Position numbers and translations under genes: made by a program. Below, piece after piece: positions 1-12,000 of a stretch of DNA of 64,000 nt. Where the stretch lies: contig NC_132887.1 of NCBI RefSeq assembly GCF_030463535.1, forward strand, positions 17,537,358 to 17,601,357, in the 5' to 3' direction. The DNA comes from Salminus brasiliensis (taxonomy: Eukaryota; Chordata; Actinopteri; Characiformes; Bryconidae). The notes under the pieces were generated by a model, which was not told the origin of the DNA, did no database searches, and saw nothing but the letters and a program-made list of their open reading frames with translations. Numbering within the stretch: the first letter of the stretch is position 1; each line of letters begins with the position of its first letter.

Positions 1-45
1 ATACACAAAGAATTTATCACATCTACCACAACAGCATCAGCTCAC

Positions 46-3000
46 CTGCTATGTCGTCCACTACCTCAGTGTAGGCTCGCCGTGCAATGTCTAGGAATTC
101 ATTGACATCAGGGCGCACAGCATAGCACTTCTGGGTGCGCATGTTCAGACTGCCCTTCAGGTAGGTGGTGTCATCATTGATCACTGTTTTGATCTCAGCC
201 AAAATGCTGTTAAACCTGTGCCAAGAGAAGCCGCAAGCAAAACTTTCGCAAATTAAAAACTACTCTTCAGTATCAACTAGTACCAACTCAATATTCTAAA
301 TATTTTATGTAAAATGTATATATCTACAATATATAGTAATATATAACATATAGTATAGTATATACATATAATATTTAACTGCTTACACCTGGGACTAATT
401 CTGTGCCATCTACAGCTAGATTTCTAACTATTACAAATAATTAATTCTATTTTTCCTCTCTGATATCCAATCCAGCATATTTTGCTGATAGTATCCCAAT
501 AAAAAAAAAACTGTACAAGAGCTCCACTTATAACAAAACACTTAACCAAATGGTATGTGTGTATTTATTACCTGCCATCTTCCAGTGAGGTGTAATATGC
601 TTTCAGCAAGGCTGTTTTAGCATCCTTCAACACCTCCTGTCAGAAAGAGAGCTATGTATGATCTGCAAATTTTTTCTGAGAGCCATTCTCACACTGATCC
701 TGACCATATCAAACCATGACTCAGAATATATATCTTGTGTTGACAGTTATGAACACACCAGTTCTCACCTTCAGTGGAGCAATCTGTTCTAGGGTGCGTT
801 TCAGCTGAATGACATGCATTATCTTTGCCTCAGCCACTGCTACCTATATGACATGGAAGAAACAAGGGGAGTTGAGCACAGTAGACCTATTAATCTCTTC
901 TTCTTCATGCACTAGTTTTCTAGTTCTATCGGTTAGCAGTCTTACAGTCAAGCAGGCTGCAAAGACACAGTTCTGAATCTCATTAAGAACCTATGTAACA
1001 ATAGCTAGTAGAAGGTGATATGACTAAAACTATTTGTTTTACCTGTGCTTTAAAATATGTCAACACAAGAAAGTCTAAACCCAAAACAATGTCTGTAACT
1101 ACATCCATAAAATAAAAGCATATTCTCCATATAGACTGTACCGTCTCTTGCTTGGGGACCTGAACAAGGGAAGAAAGCAGCTCATCTACATCCAAGAAGT
1201 GTGTAATTGCTGCAAATAAAATAGTACCAGCCATTACCACTCCACGCATAACTGTTCAGTTTCTTTCGCGCAATACAATATACAATATACTTACTAGTAG
1301 ATCAAATACGGTACAAGAATTTGCCAGCAAAACAAACACCAGAAAATTATCTTAGAAAACAAAAAGCCTTACCGTTCTTCAGACCAAAGAAGAGTTCCTC
1401 ATCCTGCAACAGTTCCTGCAAATGGACCAAAGAGACACTGAATTAATACATGCTTAGAAGGAATTGCTGTATGTTAGCAACTACATATGGCAGATTGTTC
1501 ACCTGTATGGTGTCAAGGCGTGTGCTAATGGTGTCAACATCCAACAAGGGCTCCAGAATGTTGGAGCAAAGTCTTCTCCCACCACCAGGAGTTTTGGTGT
1601 AGTTCAAGACACCAAACAGAGTGTGATCACTAATAAACATTAGAACATATCAATTCTTTGCTCTCTAAATGTCAATGTGAATCCGCAGTCTATTTCAGCA
1701 TATGCTACCATAAGATATTACAAAGCACTGAAAAAAAAACATTTTATCAGCTCCACTTTTCATACAAGAGCACTGTGTAATTCTATAATTCCAGAGCGTT
1801 GTCCATCTGTTTCTAAGCATACTCGGTTTTCCTCCTTTCACCACAATGGTCAGGACCACCACAGAGTAGGTATTCTTTGGGTGGTGGGTCATTCTCTGTG
1901 GTCATGTAGGGTCCTAAGAGGCTAAGAAAGTATGCAGAGAAACAGATGGACTACAGTCAGTAATTATAGAACTACAAAGTGCTCATGTAGGGTAAGTGGG
2001 GCTGTTAAATTAAACAATGAGTGTAGAGTTGGTGTTAATGAAGTGGCCAGTCTGTGTGCATATATACATAGCAGACTTACAGTTATATGCTTATAGTCTC
2101 TAACCTTTGGTCCCTGTTGTTAATCACTAGCTCCAGGTTCTTGGCTGAAACAGAGTCAATCATAGTAGTCTGCTCACTGCCAGTGAAGCTCACTTTCAGA
2201 GACTTGGGTGCATAGACAGAGTTCTGAATGAACTCAAAATACTTAAGAAGGGCAGATGCAGATGCAAGGCAGTAGTACCTACAGAAAGGAAATGGTGTCA
2301 TAACACAAACCAAAACTGCACCTTAAACAAGTACGATCATTAGCATGGAATATGACATTACTAGCCACCTACAGATTAAAGGGCTTATATCATTAAAACA
2401 GTTTATTTTTTTTATAAGATAATAGTTATATGTACATGTCTATGCAGCCTACAGCAATGTAGCCCACCAATTCTAATGTTACAGCCTGGCCTTTTTGTTT
2501 TTAGAATAAGGCACATTACAGGGCAGCCAATTAGCACAGTTTATTCAAATGCATAAAAAGGTGGATTAGCAAAGAGAACAGAAGTCAAAATGTGGCTGTG
2601 TAAATACTTAGGACTGTTTTTAGCAGATTAAGCGACAAAAACATAAGTGGATCTCAAAACTAAAATTAAATAAACAGCAAGAGAAATGTATTTTATGTAA
2701 TCGTACATGATATTTTCTGATCTTAGGTCAGTGAATAAATGAGTGTGATGCATACTTGGATTGTACTTCCATAAGGACAGTGCTAAACTCAGGAGCACAG
2801 AGCTGCTGGATGTATTCCAGTCCTTTCCTTTCATTAAAGTACTTCCTCTGAATGGCAGTGAAAGATACCGACTGGGGCAGAAGAGGGGATACACTACACT
2901 GTGCATTCATTTTGTACATTTGAACAACTTTACATGAACACATTACAATTCAGTTACATGGATTTAACAGAAATGAACCAATTAAAAAAACATTATCGTC

Positions 3001-5206
3001 AGCTTAATCATGTTCATTGTGTTGAGACTGATAGCTGATACTTAGCTGTGCCTTTAATACACAAGGCTGAAACCTCTGCTGTTCTGTGTAAAAGATCCAC
3101 CCCTGATTTTTAACCAGACGCAGTAAACAAGCAGAAGCATATCTGTACCGGGAAGTTTTCTGTGATGAGGTTGTACAGCTTGGTCCCCTGGCCTTTCTCA
3201 CTAGCACTGTCTGGCATGAGAATCTCAAGTGGCATCATGATATGGAGTTTGGTAATGACCTGCATTGATTTTAGACAATGTATATAAACCTGCAGTATCA
3301 CAGAGACACTCATTTTCTTACTCTACAGAGAATAAGTCTTTAAACAACACATCCAGTCAAATAAAGTACAAAAGCAAACCCTGAACAAATGTTATTATTT
3401 GTTATCTTTTACTTACACTAGAAGGAAAGCTATGTTGAGTTCACATACATTACAAGAAAAAACAGTGACACTTAGCTTTGGTTACTGCACAAAGACTTAC
3501 TGTTCATATAAGGTATGTACATGGCAGTAGTTAAAGTGTAAATATCAAAATTAGCAATTAAAAATGTCAAATTTGGTAATCTGTGAAATTGTTGGTGTGA
3601 TATAGGCAGATGAATCATCTATTTAAGAGAACAGGTCTACATACATTTTATTTAGTGTAATTTCAGGAATATTTCTTAATTGTAATTAAATATTTAGTCA
3701 TTGTGACAAATGCTTTGCTGGCCTGTGTGGCACACATGCACATTAGCGTTCAGCAAATGATAAAAATCCAAACATTTATTTCCATTAATCCATATCTGCC
3801 TAGTGATTTATTTTTGTTTAGTACCCACAATTTTCCAGCCCAAGCTGTAGGCTAAAAGGTTGGCCTTTTACATTTATGGTAATTATGGTATTATGGTATT
3901 TAGCTGACGCTCTTATCCAGAGCGACTTACAAGGTTACTCGTATTACAGAGGTGGGCCAATGTAGTGTTAGGAGTCTTGCCCAATGACTCTCATTGGTGT
4001 AGCGCAGCATAGTCACCCAGACCAGGGATCGAACCCCAGTCTCCCACGTGGTGTGGTAGCTCAGTGGCAGGTAGTGGTGTTATCTGTTGTGCCACACCAA
4101 CCGTACCTTTGCATACGTCCCAGTGTCTGCAAACTGGGAGAGAACCAGCTCAGGGGATTTCACATTGATGCTGGACAGGCCAACCTCTCCTCGGGCTAAA
4201 CCTCGGCCCTCCACCAGAGCCACGATCACAGAGGCAGAATGAGACAAGGTTGCAGATGAAGACGTTGTCACTACATGAGCACAAGAGTAAAGTGAGCTTA
4301 TTCTCTTTGCTTTAGTCTCCAAAACATAATGCACCTCAAACTTATAGAAGCACAAATGTGGTTTTTGTTGTTGTTTTTGTGTGGCGATTTTTATATCAAA
4401 TACTTTTCATCCTGATTTTCAGTTAAACCCTGAAAAATGACTAAATGTGCTGTATGGGTTCATTCTGTCAATGTGGATAACAATTAAGATCATACTGTTT
4501 CAGAACACTGTTGGCACAATCAGGTCCAGAAAGTAAATGTTTATGTGTCTCTTATCCTGTTAAACTCACTGTTGAGCTCCCTCTGAGCTATTCGTCCAGG
4601 GATCGTGCGCCCCGTCGATCCGGGGGTCCTCCCGGGCAGACTGCTGGAGCTCTGAGCACCACTGACGGGCCATGGAGAACCAGAGGAGCTTAATCTCTTT
4701 ACACCTAAATACAGAGAATTCAGGGCCTCAGATCCAGTAAAAGCTGTGCATAAATTGACCAGATGAACTCACTACTGCACCAAAGCTAATGTTAGCTAAT
4801 TAGCTAGCTAGCTACTTGTAGGTACAAAGCTAGCTAGGAATAACTGGCTAACTTAGCTAGCTATGTAGGGGGAGCCCGTGAGCTAAAATTAGCTAGCTAA
4901 CAGTGCTACATTCTCGTTGATGTTTATCTAACGCTAGTTACCTGCTCTGACTGGTGTTTCGTGTGAGTCTGGTACTCTGGCGCCAGCAGTAGCCGCGGGA
5001 GTTGACCCAGAACATGAAGCAACACTGACACCATCAGAGCCGTAGGAGGTGGATAAAGGAGACGGCGTTGGGCCGGTGTCCTGAAGCCGTGTGAACGGAG
5101 CTCGAGTAAAGCGGCGGTCAGGAGGTGTCAAGATGCTTGTGCCGGTATCTGAGCTACAGCTGGCCGTTACTTCTTCAGTGCTACTTCGGAGCATGTGTGC
5201 ATTCAT
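46..5206 (-). CDS. msh4: MSH4, meiotic MutS homologue (5' half, partial)
   Basis: MSH4 pairs with MSH5 in a nuclear sliding clamp that stabilises meiotic recombination intermediates. It does not repair mismatches. Twelve exons were read on the minus strand: 4942-5206, 4570-4704, 4107-4270, 3149-3259, 2756-2871, 2105-2278, 1503-1629, 1373-1415, 1142-1209, 769-843, 572-636 and 46-215. All have AG/GT borders and matching phases, giving about 504 codons. The start ATG is at 5206 (MNAHML). Residues 1 to about 135 are Ser/Thr/Pro-rich and weakly conserved, as in the family. The MutS connector region follows. The MutS core begins near residue 325 with [13 protein letters not shown], and later comes [12 protein letters not shown]. 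The lever tip and the Walker ATPase lie beyond the left edge. Exon 3 ends against a SINE. The family call is firm, and the second exon boundary (4704) was chosen by phase. Confidence 0.93.
1740..2048. mobile_element. Palindromic MITE-like element, copy 1, in an MSH4 intron
   Basis: The left arm (about 1740-1814) and the right arm (about 1937-2019) are imperfect reverse complements. For example, CCATCTGTTTCT at the left mirrors AGAAACAGATGG at the right. The right edge TTAATGAAGTGGCC matches the terminal repeat of the copy at 37.1-37.5 kb. No transposase is present. Foldback non-autonomous DNA elements of this look are common in ostariophysan fish. It lies between two MSH4 exons and does not touch either. 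Confidence 0.7.
3868..4102 (-). mobile_element. tRNA-derived SINE with L2-type tail, abutting MSH4 exon 3
   Basis: Read on the minus strand, the element starts GGTTGGTGTGGCACAACAG and carries a B-box-like GGTTCGATCCC. It ends in the tail AAGTCGCTCTGGATAAGAG followed by GCGTCAGCTAAAT. That tail is the 3' end shared by fish L2 LINEs and their SINE partners. The 5' end stops about 4 nt from the MSH4 exon 3 donor, so donor positions +5 and +6 probably come from the SINE itself. It is too diverged in the acceptor-stem region to be a working tRNA gene. Confidence 0.8.
4790..4925. repeat. GCTAGC/TAGC-rich run in MSH4 intron 1
   Basis: Dense overlapping TAGC, AGCT and GCTA words lie just inside MSH4 intron 1, with more at 5289-5310 upstream. 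Similar runs sit next to the starts of ATG2B, GSKIP and ISCA2. There is no coding potential. Confidence 0.6.
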
Positions 5207-5640
5207 AGCTGCCCTGCCCTTACAAACACAAGCAGTGGTGAAAAGCCCGCGAATTTAGGACTGTAAATTAACGGTAACTCATGCAATCGTGAAGCTAACA
5301 GTAGCTAGCTAACCTTTCACGCCCTCTAGTGACTGACTGAGCTAGATAAACTACACTTTTACACCAAGCATGCTGTGTGTGAGCTCAGACCACCCTAATA
5401 GTCATTGGGGTCGCAATTAATATATTAGTATTTTATACGCAATGCCCTAAGTGGACCGGTGCTACACCGAAATGTGTGACCACCGAATTCTGTGATTGTA
5501 GGGGGCGCGGAAGAGCTCCCTGTAGAATTCAGCAGTCGCCGATTTCGGTGTAGCACCTGTACGCACTGGTATACAATAATTGTGTTTTGTCGAGATGTGC
5601 TACCCATCGATGTCCTGCCTACCTGATCTGCGCATGCGCG
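5207..5640 (-). promoter_or_regulatory. Putative MSH4 promoter and 5' leader region
   Basis: This is the sequence immediately upstream of the MSH4 start codon, with locally raised GC and CpG (for example GCCCGCGAATTT and GGGGGCGCGG near 5500). No TATA box or clear transcription start can be placed by eye. The call rests only on position and composition. Confidence 0.4.
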
Positions 5641-5690
5641 AATGTACTACATATATTAATATACATTATCGCTTTAGTGATCATTCTTCG

Positions 5691-5714
5691 TGTGTGTGTG
5701 TGTGTGTGTGTGTG
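5691..5714. repeat. (GT)n microsatellite
   Basis: About a dozen uninterrupted GT units between MSH4 and the ATG2B 3' end. Simple repeat, no gene. Confidence 0.9.
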
Positions 5715-5879
5715 AACTTCTTACAATCTGAGCTTACAGTTAATATTTGCTTGAGTGGTACAGAAGTGTGAACTGTAATTCAAATAAAATGATTTCACCT
5801 TGATTTAACTTAAAGTATTTAACTTAAGTTATAATTACCCTGATATCAATCAGATATTGATCTGATATAGTCAGATAGT

Positions 5880-6205
5880 ACGTGAAGCCATACTGGCACC
5901 ATCCTCATCATCTGGGCTGCCAGATGGCAAGCATAATGGACTGAGTCACTTTGACAAGAGCCAAATTGTGAGGTCTTTTTTGTGTGCTGTGGTCAGTACC
6001 TACCAAAAGTGGTCCCAAAAAAAGTAACTAATGACCCGGTGACAGGGTCACGGGTGCCTAAGGCTCATTGATGTGGGTCTTGGTGCCAGATATCATAGAA
6101 AGTGTTTCTGTGTCTTGTGCCATGCCACAAATGGTCAGATCTGTTGTGGTGGCGCGAGGGGGACCTACTTAATATTAGGCAGGCTGTGTAAATGTTAAAA
6201 TGAAC
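5880..6205 (+). mobile_element. Tc1-like DNA transposon relic, internally deleted
   Basis: The piece CCAAAAGTGGTCCCAAAAAA followed by GGTGACAGGGTCACGGGTGCC and GGCTCATTGATG resembles the N-terminal transposase part of a common fish Tc1 family. Almost at once it joins the 3' end of that family (TCTTGGTGCCAGATATCAT, then GGGGGACCTACTTAATATTA and GGCAGG). Most of the transposase is missing, so it is non-autonomous. It lies between MSH4 and ATG2B. Family recognition is from memory and no search was run. Confidence 0.65.
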
Positions 6206-6726
6206 AGGTAATGAATAGGAATGGGTCAACGTTAGATATTTTATTTCCCTTTTTTGGATATACATGCTTCCATATATAAATTGTGAAATTTAACTTTACA
6301 TTTATGTACAAGGACTGTTACTATTTAAACAGAACACATACAACACAAGTTTAAGTAGTTTAAGAGGAAGTTGAGCAGGTGCAAATCACATTCTCTGACC
6401 TGTAAAGCAAATGCATTGCATCCGTCAGTTTCCCAAATGCTTAATTTAGTACTGTCTTAGTAATGTCTTACATAATGTAAAAAAAAAATCCAAGAGAGCA
6501 CATGTACAATTCACTATTGCACAATCTGTACAAATAATTCCAAATATGTTCCTGTTAATGACACTTGATATGCATAAGGATGAACAGGTTGTTTGCTTGT
6601 TAACAATAAAATGACATTTGGTGTTTTGTATGTAGGAAACTTAGAAGTTTAGGTTTCTGTCTTTGTGATACAGCCTTTTGTGATACACCTCCTCAAAAAC
6701 CATGTCCTAACCTTTGAAGGTGTCAA

Positions 6727-6775
<49 letters not shown>

Positions 6776-7718
6776 ACAAAATTGAACAAAATCGAAGTCA
6801 TGGAAATCAAGCCAAATCTTAAGGAAACCCTTGTTATTCCCAATCCTAAATAGTAGTTCAACCTTATCTGAGATTCAGTACAGTCTAATCACACTCAGCT
6901 AAAGAATGGTTCCATTCAACAGTGGGAAACTTTTTTTTTCTTTTTTTATTTTTTTTTAAGTGACTAATCAGGGTAAAGAGGTAAAAAAGTAATAATTTAT
7001 CTATTATTCCCTTGTTCTTACTCCCTTTTCTAAGGAGAAAATGGCATTTATCAAACAGTCTACCCTACAAACTTCGCCAGTGACCAGGTTGTGTTTGCGT
7101 TACCGTACCCGTTATCAAAACTAGTGTTTCCAACTTTCTCTGAGACCCCTGCACTGAAAACTCACTGATCACAACCATAAAATAAAATGGCACAGTTATC
7201 GCGCTTAACTCAGGACATCCCTTTCATGGAAAGTTTGGAGCACATATTAACGAGCATTTTATAATATTCCTATGAAGGCACTACAAGGATGTCTGTTGGT
7301 GGGGTGTGAAAAGCCAGTTTACAGAAATGTACTCGTACCACTGCTGACAGGACAGGAGGTTTCAGACGACGTTGTTTTATTTTCTACAGTGCCGACAACA
7401 ATGTTTGTCTGCAAAGCCGCGGCTTTGAGATGCATTATTAGATGACTCCAGTTAAGATTTCAGGTGCTGCCAATAAAGGAAGGTATTTGCTCCAGTGATC
7501 TTCTGCCTTTGACAGCTGTATTGACATAAGCCAGGCTTTGCTATCGTGGTCTCTGTTGAATAAGTCAGTGAGACACCACTGTGGCCCTAAAAAAACAGAA
7601 GCAGCATAATGGAAACACTGACTATGGATCAGCTGTTGAGGACACTAGGTGACAACATGGCAATCACGTGTAGTGTCATGGCCATCTGGCAGAGACAGAG
7701 AGCACTAGCCCTCTCTGT
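6206..7718 (-). other. ATG2B 3' untranslated and downstream region
   Basis: There is no credible open frame between the ATG2B stop and the Tc1 relic. On the minus strand, AATAAA-type poly(A) signals occur at 7377-7382 and 6240-6245, so a 3' UTR of about 0.4 to 1.5 kb is plausible. A 43-bp A tract at 6730-6772 is T-rich on the transcript strand. Confidence 0.5.
6730..6772. repeat. Poly(A)43 homopolymer
   Basis: Forty-three consecutive A residues on the plus strand inside the likely ATG2B 3' UTR. Length in the assembly may be unreliable. Confidence 0.9.
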
Positions 7719-9055
7719 TTACTCTTCTCCCAGACGCCATTTCTGTGACTCCTCTTGGCGAGCATCAGGGTGAATCTGGTTCCTCATGCCTCCCAGCACA
7801 TTGGAGGTGGCTTCTGTAGCAACGATCAGAGGTTTGACAACAGCAGGAGGAAGCTGGCGTAAGACTCCACCAACTGCGCCTGTCATGCCCCTCTGTTCAT
7901 GCTCACGGGTGGCTGTGTCGTAAATCGTCAAAGCAGTGTCCGTAATGCCCTACAGGAGCACACACATGCATGCAGGCCAAACTTTTTGTCAAGGGTCAGT
8001 TAAAAGCGTTTATCCTAAATAAAGTAGAACAGAAAATGTGCCTACCTCTTTAACTACACTGTAAGCCTTGGCCACACCTTCTCTGAGGTCCACAGGTTGA
8101 TGAGCCAGTCGATAATATGAATATCGTTTGATCTTTTTGCATTCTCTCTCATCTGGCACGGGAGATACCATGTCATAAGCTGTTTCTGCAGCTGCCTGAA
8201 CAAAACAAACACACAAAATCAGGCTACGTTTTCAGAATGGTCCAGTGTTCAATTTGTTTTTGTTTTTTTCTGAATTGCCATTGTGATGGTTGATAAACAT
8301 TATTTGAACCTGCCCTTATCAAGATGATTTTAGGAGTTGTATTACTCCCAGACAATTAGCTGGTCAGATAATTCCATGATGTAGTAGGTGTATAGCTGTT
8401 AATAATGAAGTACTCAGCCAAGGTATTTTCAAAGAGCTTGCTTAACAGTGTTAGGATTTTTTTCTTATTATGTCCAACATAAACCAATGAGAGGGAGAAC
8501 TCTCATGCCCAGGATGCAAAGTAAAGATGAGTTTACCTGGATTGTCCGCACCATGCGATTGGTGAGCTCCAGGGCTGCCATGGCAGTGGAGGTCCCAAAA
8601 GAGGCAGTACCCCTTTGGAAGCCCCTCACAATCCGTCCATCCTTCCGATACTGCTCTATAGGCAGCCACACTAGATCCCTAAATCCCTGGACTAAACAGA
8701 CAACCAGAGATGGAACATGAGTTCATTAGCGCTATTAGAACATTTGGCCCATTTGGCCTAAATCATATTTATTGTTTGACTTCTACAAGCAAGAATTCAT
8801 GCATAATATCTGGTCCATATCACATTTATCACATTAACTCATAAGAATATTAAAAGCAAAAACATACCAGAAAACACATCTGATCAATTTGGGGCTTTGG
8901 GTGTGAGTAAGGAAGTTTAAATAATGTACTTACCAAGCTGCACCAGAGAGTGTATGGGCCCCACTCCACCAAGCAGCCCTGGTAGCTGGTTCTTTTTTAT
9001 GTCATTGAGCCATTCATTAATGGCATAAGAAAAGAGCTTGTCGACACCCAGCAGT
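7719..9055 (-). other. ATG2B C-terminal domain exons
   Basis: The last four exons encode the conserved ATG2 C-terminal region. It includes DLVWLPIEQYRKDGRIVRGF, then a helix-rich stretch (TASFGTSTAMAALELTNRMV) and the terminal RNQIHPDAR block. In the family this end helps lipid-droplet and membrane targeting. Exon borders are 7719-7949, 8046-8195, 8537-8691 and 8934-9055. No frameshift is present. Confidence 0.85.
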
Positions 9056-12000
9056 CTACACAGAAAAGTATGCAGATATTCACTTGCATTTTCTGAGTAA
9101 ATCACTTTTTAAATTAACAATACTTTAATTAGCATATTAAGTTGTAAACAAGAAATGTGATGAATCCACACCCTTGTCGGTAGCAGAGTCGCCGCAGCTT
9201 AAGCTCGGAGCAGTTCAGCTGGGTCAGCCCAATTACAATCCCTGCAAAAGTGCCCTAAAAAAAAATCAGTACCCTGACATTAAAGACGGGTGTTTTTTTG
9301 CAAAAAAAGTGGACTGAAAAGCCCTTTAAAAAAAAAAAAAATAAAATAAAAAAAATCACCTGCTCCATGGCCATATGTTTTCCGTGGTAATCCAGTCGGA
9401 TTGGCACCTCAGAAGTGAACCTGAACTCTCTGAAATGGATGAGCATAAGATATTTGAGAGAAATTTTAATCTTTTCCTGGCTTTTGGCAGCTAATCAAGT
9501 AAAGCAAGAGCTTAAGAACAAAGGTAAAGATCAAACAAACACACACACACACACCTGAAGAAGATAGGCTGATCAGTGAAGGATGTGGAGGCAGTCTCAG
9601 GCACGTGGTCATGGCTTGAGGCTCCAAGGCCGTTCTGACTAGAGCGCGTTTGGGTAGGCACAGAGATGATTGGTGCAGGGTCCTGACCTGCTCCCCCGCT
9701 ATACTTGGAGAAAGTACATGCTACCTCTGGCCCAGGAGGCTTTTTCACAGATACACAGAGTGCTGCAGGAGAGAGGAAAAAAACAAATCAAGAGGTTAAA
9801 AATCACACACAAGCAGAATACCACTGTAGAAAGTAACAATACTTATGAAGTGGTACAGACATCCAAACCAGAGACTAAAAAAAATGGTCACCAAATGCAC
9901 TTACCCTCCTGCTCCGGTGGGGAGAAGAGCTCTACGTCTGCTGCCAGACTGGTAAAGAAGTCTTTCAGAAAAAATAGAGCATCCTACAAAGAAATAAATC
10001 ACTGTAAGACTTTGGGGAGAATTTGACCAATCTTACAAAATTTGTGCATAATTGATTCATGATTAAATCGCTAGGTGAGGTTTGCTGTGGTAAAAAATGC
10101 TCCATTCTACAAAAACGTAAGGCTTTTTGTTTTTTTTTTTTACACAAGTCTGCACCAATGACCAATTCTGTGCTAATTTGAGGAAGGGGCTCATTTTTAC
10201 TGGTTTGCTTTGCGATTTGAACTGTGCATAGATTGCGCAACTTTGTTTCTTTTTCGCAAAATGGTAAGGCCTAGATTAATCTGTTTATTGGTTTTCATTA
10301 TTTTCCTTAGATACAAACACTTACAATGGCAAAAACGGCAGTGTTTTCTAGAGTCATGGCATTTCACCGTGCATGACCATCTGCTAAAATATGAAGAATG
10401 ACCACCAATTTAAAAAGGACCAGAGATCGGTTCTCTGGGCCACTCGTGAGCTCATAAACAACTTTCATACTTTACCAAATTAACCAAATTCTCACAGAAA
10501 GCACTCCTGGGTCTGACAAAAGACAAAAATGCTACTGTGAGTCAATTACTCTAAAAAGAAGACTTGAAAGGGTCTGAGAACTTTCCCTATGCACTTCATC
10601 CATCAGTATGAATTGATTAATGAGAGAGAAGAGTTAGAGCTGAGAACGACAGGTTACAGTATGTATGTACAGCATGATGTAACACCTGGTCAATGTTGAG
10701 GCGCAGTGGCATCAGGGAGACACGGAGACAGCACTCCTGGGGAGCTTGGCCAGCTTCTGGACACATGTGTAACGCTCTAACCATTAGCTGCAAGACAAAT
10801 AGAAACAGGCAATTAAAAACATATATTTGCTAAATGCAAAACTGTTGCATGCAAATTATTGTTTATAGTACCTAATGATATCATCTGGACGTTTCTTTTA
10901 AAAGTTTACATTAGGCTGTGTGTGCAATTCTCTCACCATGTTGGAATGGGCTTTCCTGGGCATCTCTTTGCTGGAGTAGAGGTAGAGGAACTTGTTCATC
11001 ATAGAAGAGGCCAGTCTGTCTCGTATCTCCAAGTCTTGCACTGAAAACACCTGTCTAGACACCGGCTGCTCAGACATCGAGCTGGCCTCAGGAGCCACCT
11101 GAGGGTAAACCTCGTGTTGGAACCGCACCTAAAAGCACATGATATAACACTTTACTGTAAAACATGCTAATCTTCTCAGATACACAGTTCCACAAGAAGT
11201 GACTGCCCCCTGTCTGAATTTCTGATCATATTTTCACAATATAATCAGTGTGATTGTAAGTGGATTATAAAAGGAGATAGAAAGGAGTCTGCCAAAAACA
11301 CCAAATTGAAGAGTTAATTAAGATGTGATAAGTAACCAGCATTAGTTAACAGCCAGCCTTGATATGGACCAGCCAATCTAAATCTTACTTTGGGCTTTTA
11401 AATCAGAGTGAATTAGGCAGCAGACAGGATATCCAGTCAGGCACATAATGCCACAGAGAAAGAGAGATTCCTGGTTTTGGTTTAAGGTGTGATATTATTC
11501 AGTGTTTGAAATGCACACATATTCAGGAATTTAGACAGGGGACAAACTTATTTCACAGCACTGAAATGTATTAAGGGGGAACTAAACCCTTTATGGTTTT
11601 GCAAAGTTTAATGGTGGTTCAACTGACCTTGCTGAGCTGGATCTCCATCAGCACATCTGGATTCCTGCCCCACCCTCCACCAGAGCGAGAGCCACTCCGG
11701 GCCTGCCTCACTGGTGTTTGAGAGGGGGAACTATGAGGAGTGCACCTACACAGAGTCACACACAAACACACACACACTGTGCTATCATAACATCTTCAGC
11801 ACTACACTGATTAAATGTTTCTTATTGTAAAATTCCCCTCTGTTTAAAGTTCTCCAACAAATTGATCCCTCCCTCAGACCTTGCACAGCCAAGGTTGCTT
11901 TGTTCCCAGATATCACTATGATGATTTAAACTAAGGTTAAGAGTGACCTTGACCCATGGCCTTACCCTCGACTGCGGGCTGGAGAGGAGGAGAGTGGCCC

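Noticed and set aside
6649-6861. Poly-Lys or poly-Phe frames across the A43 tract
   Set aside because: Created by the homopolymer only.
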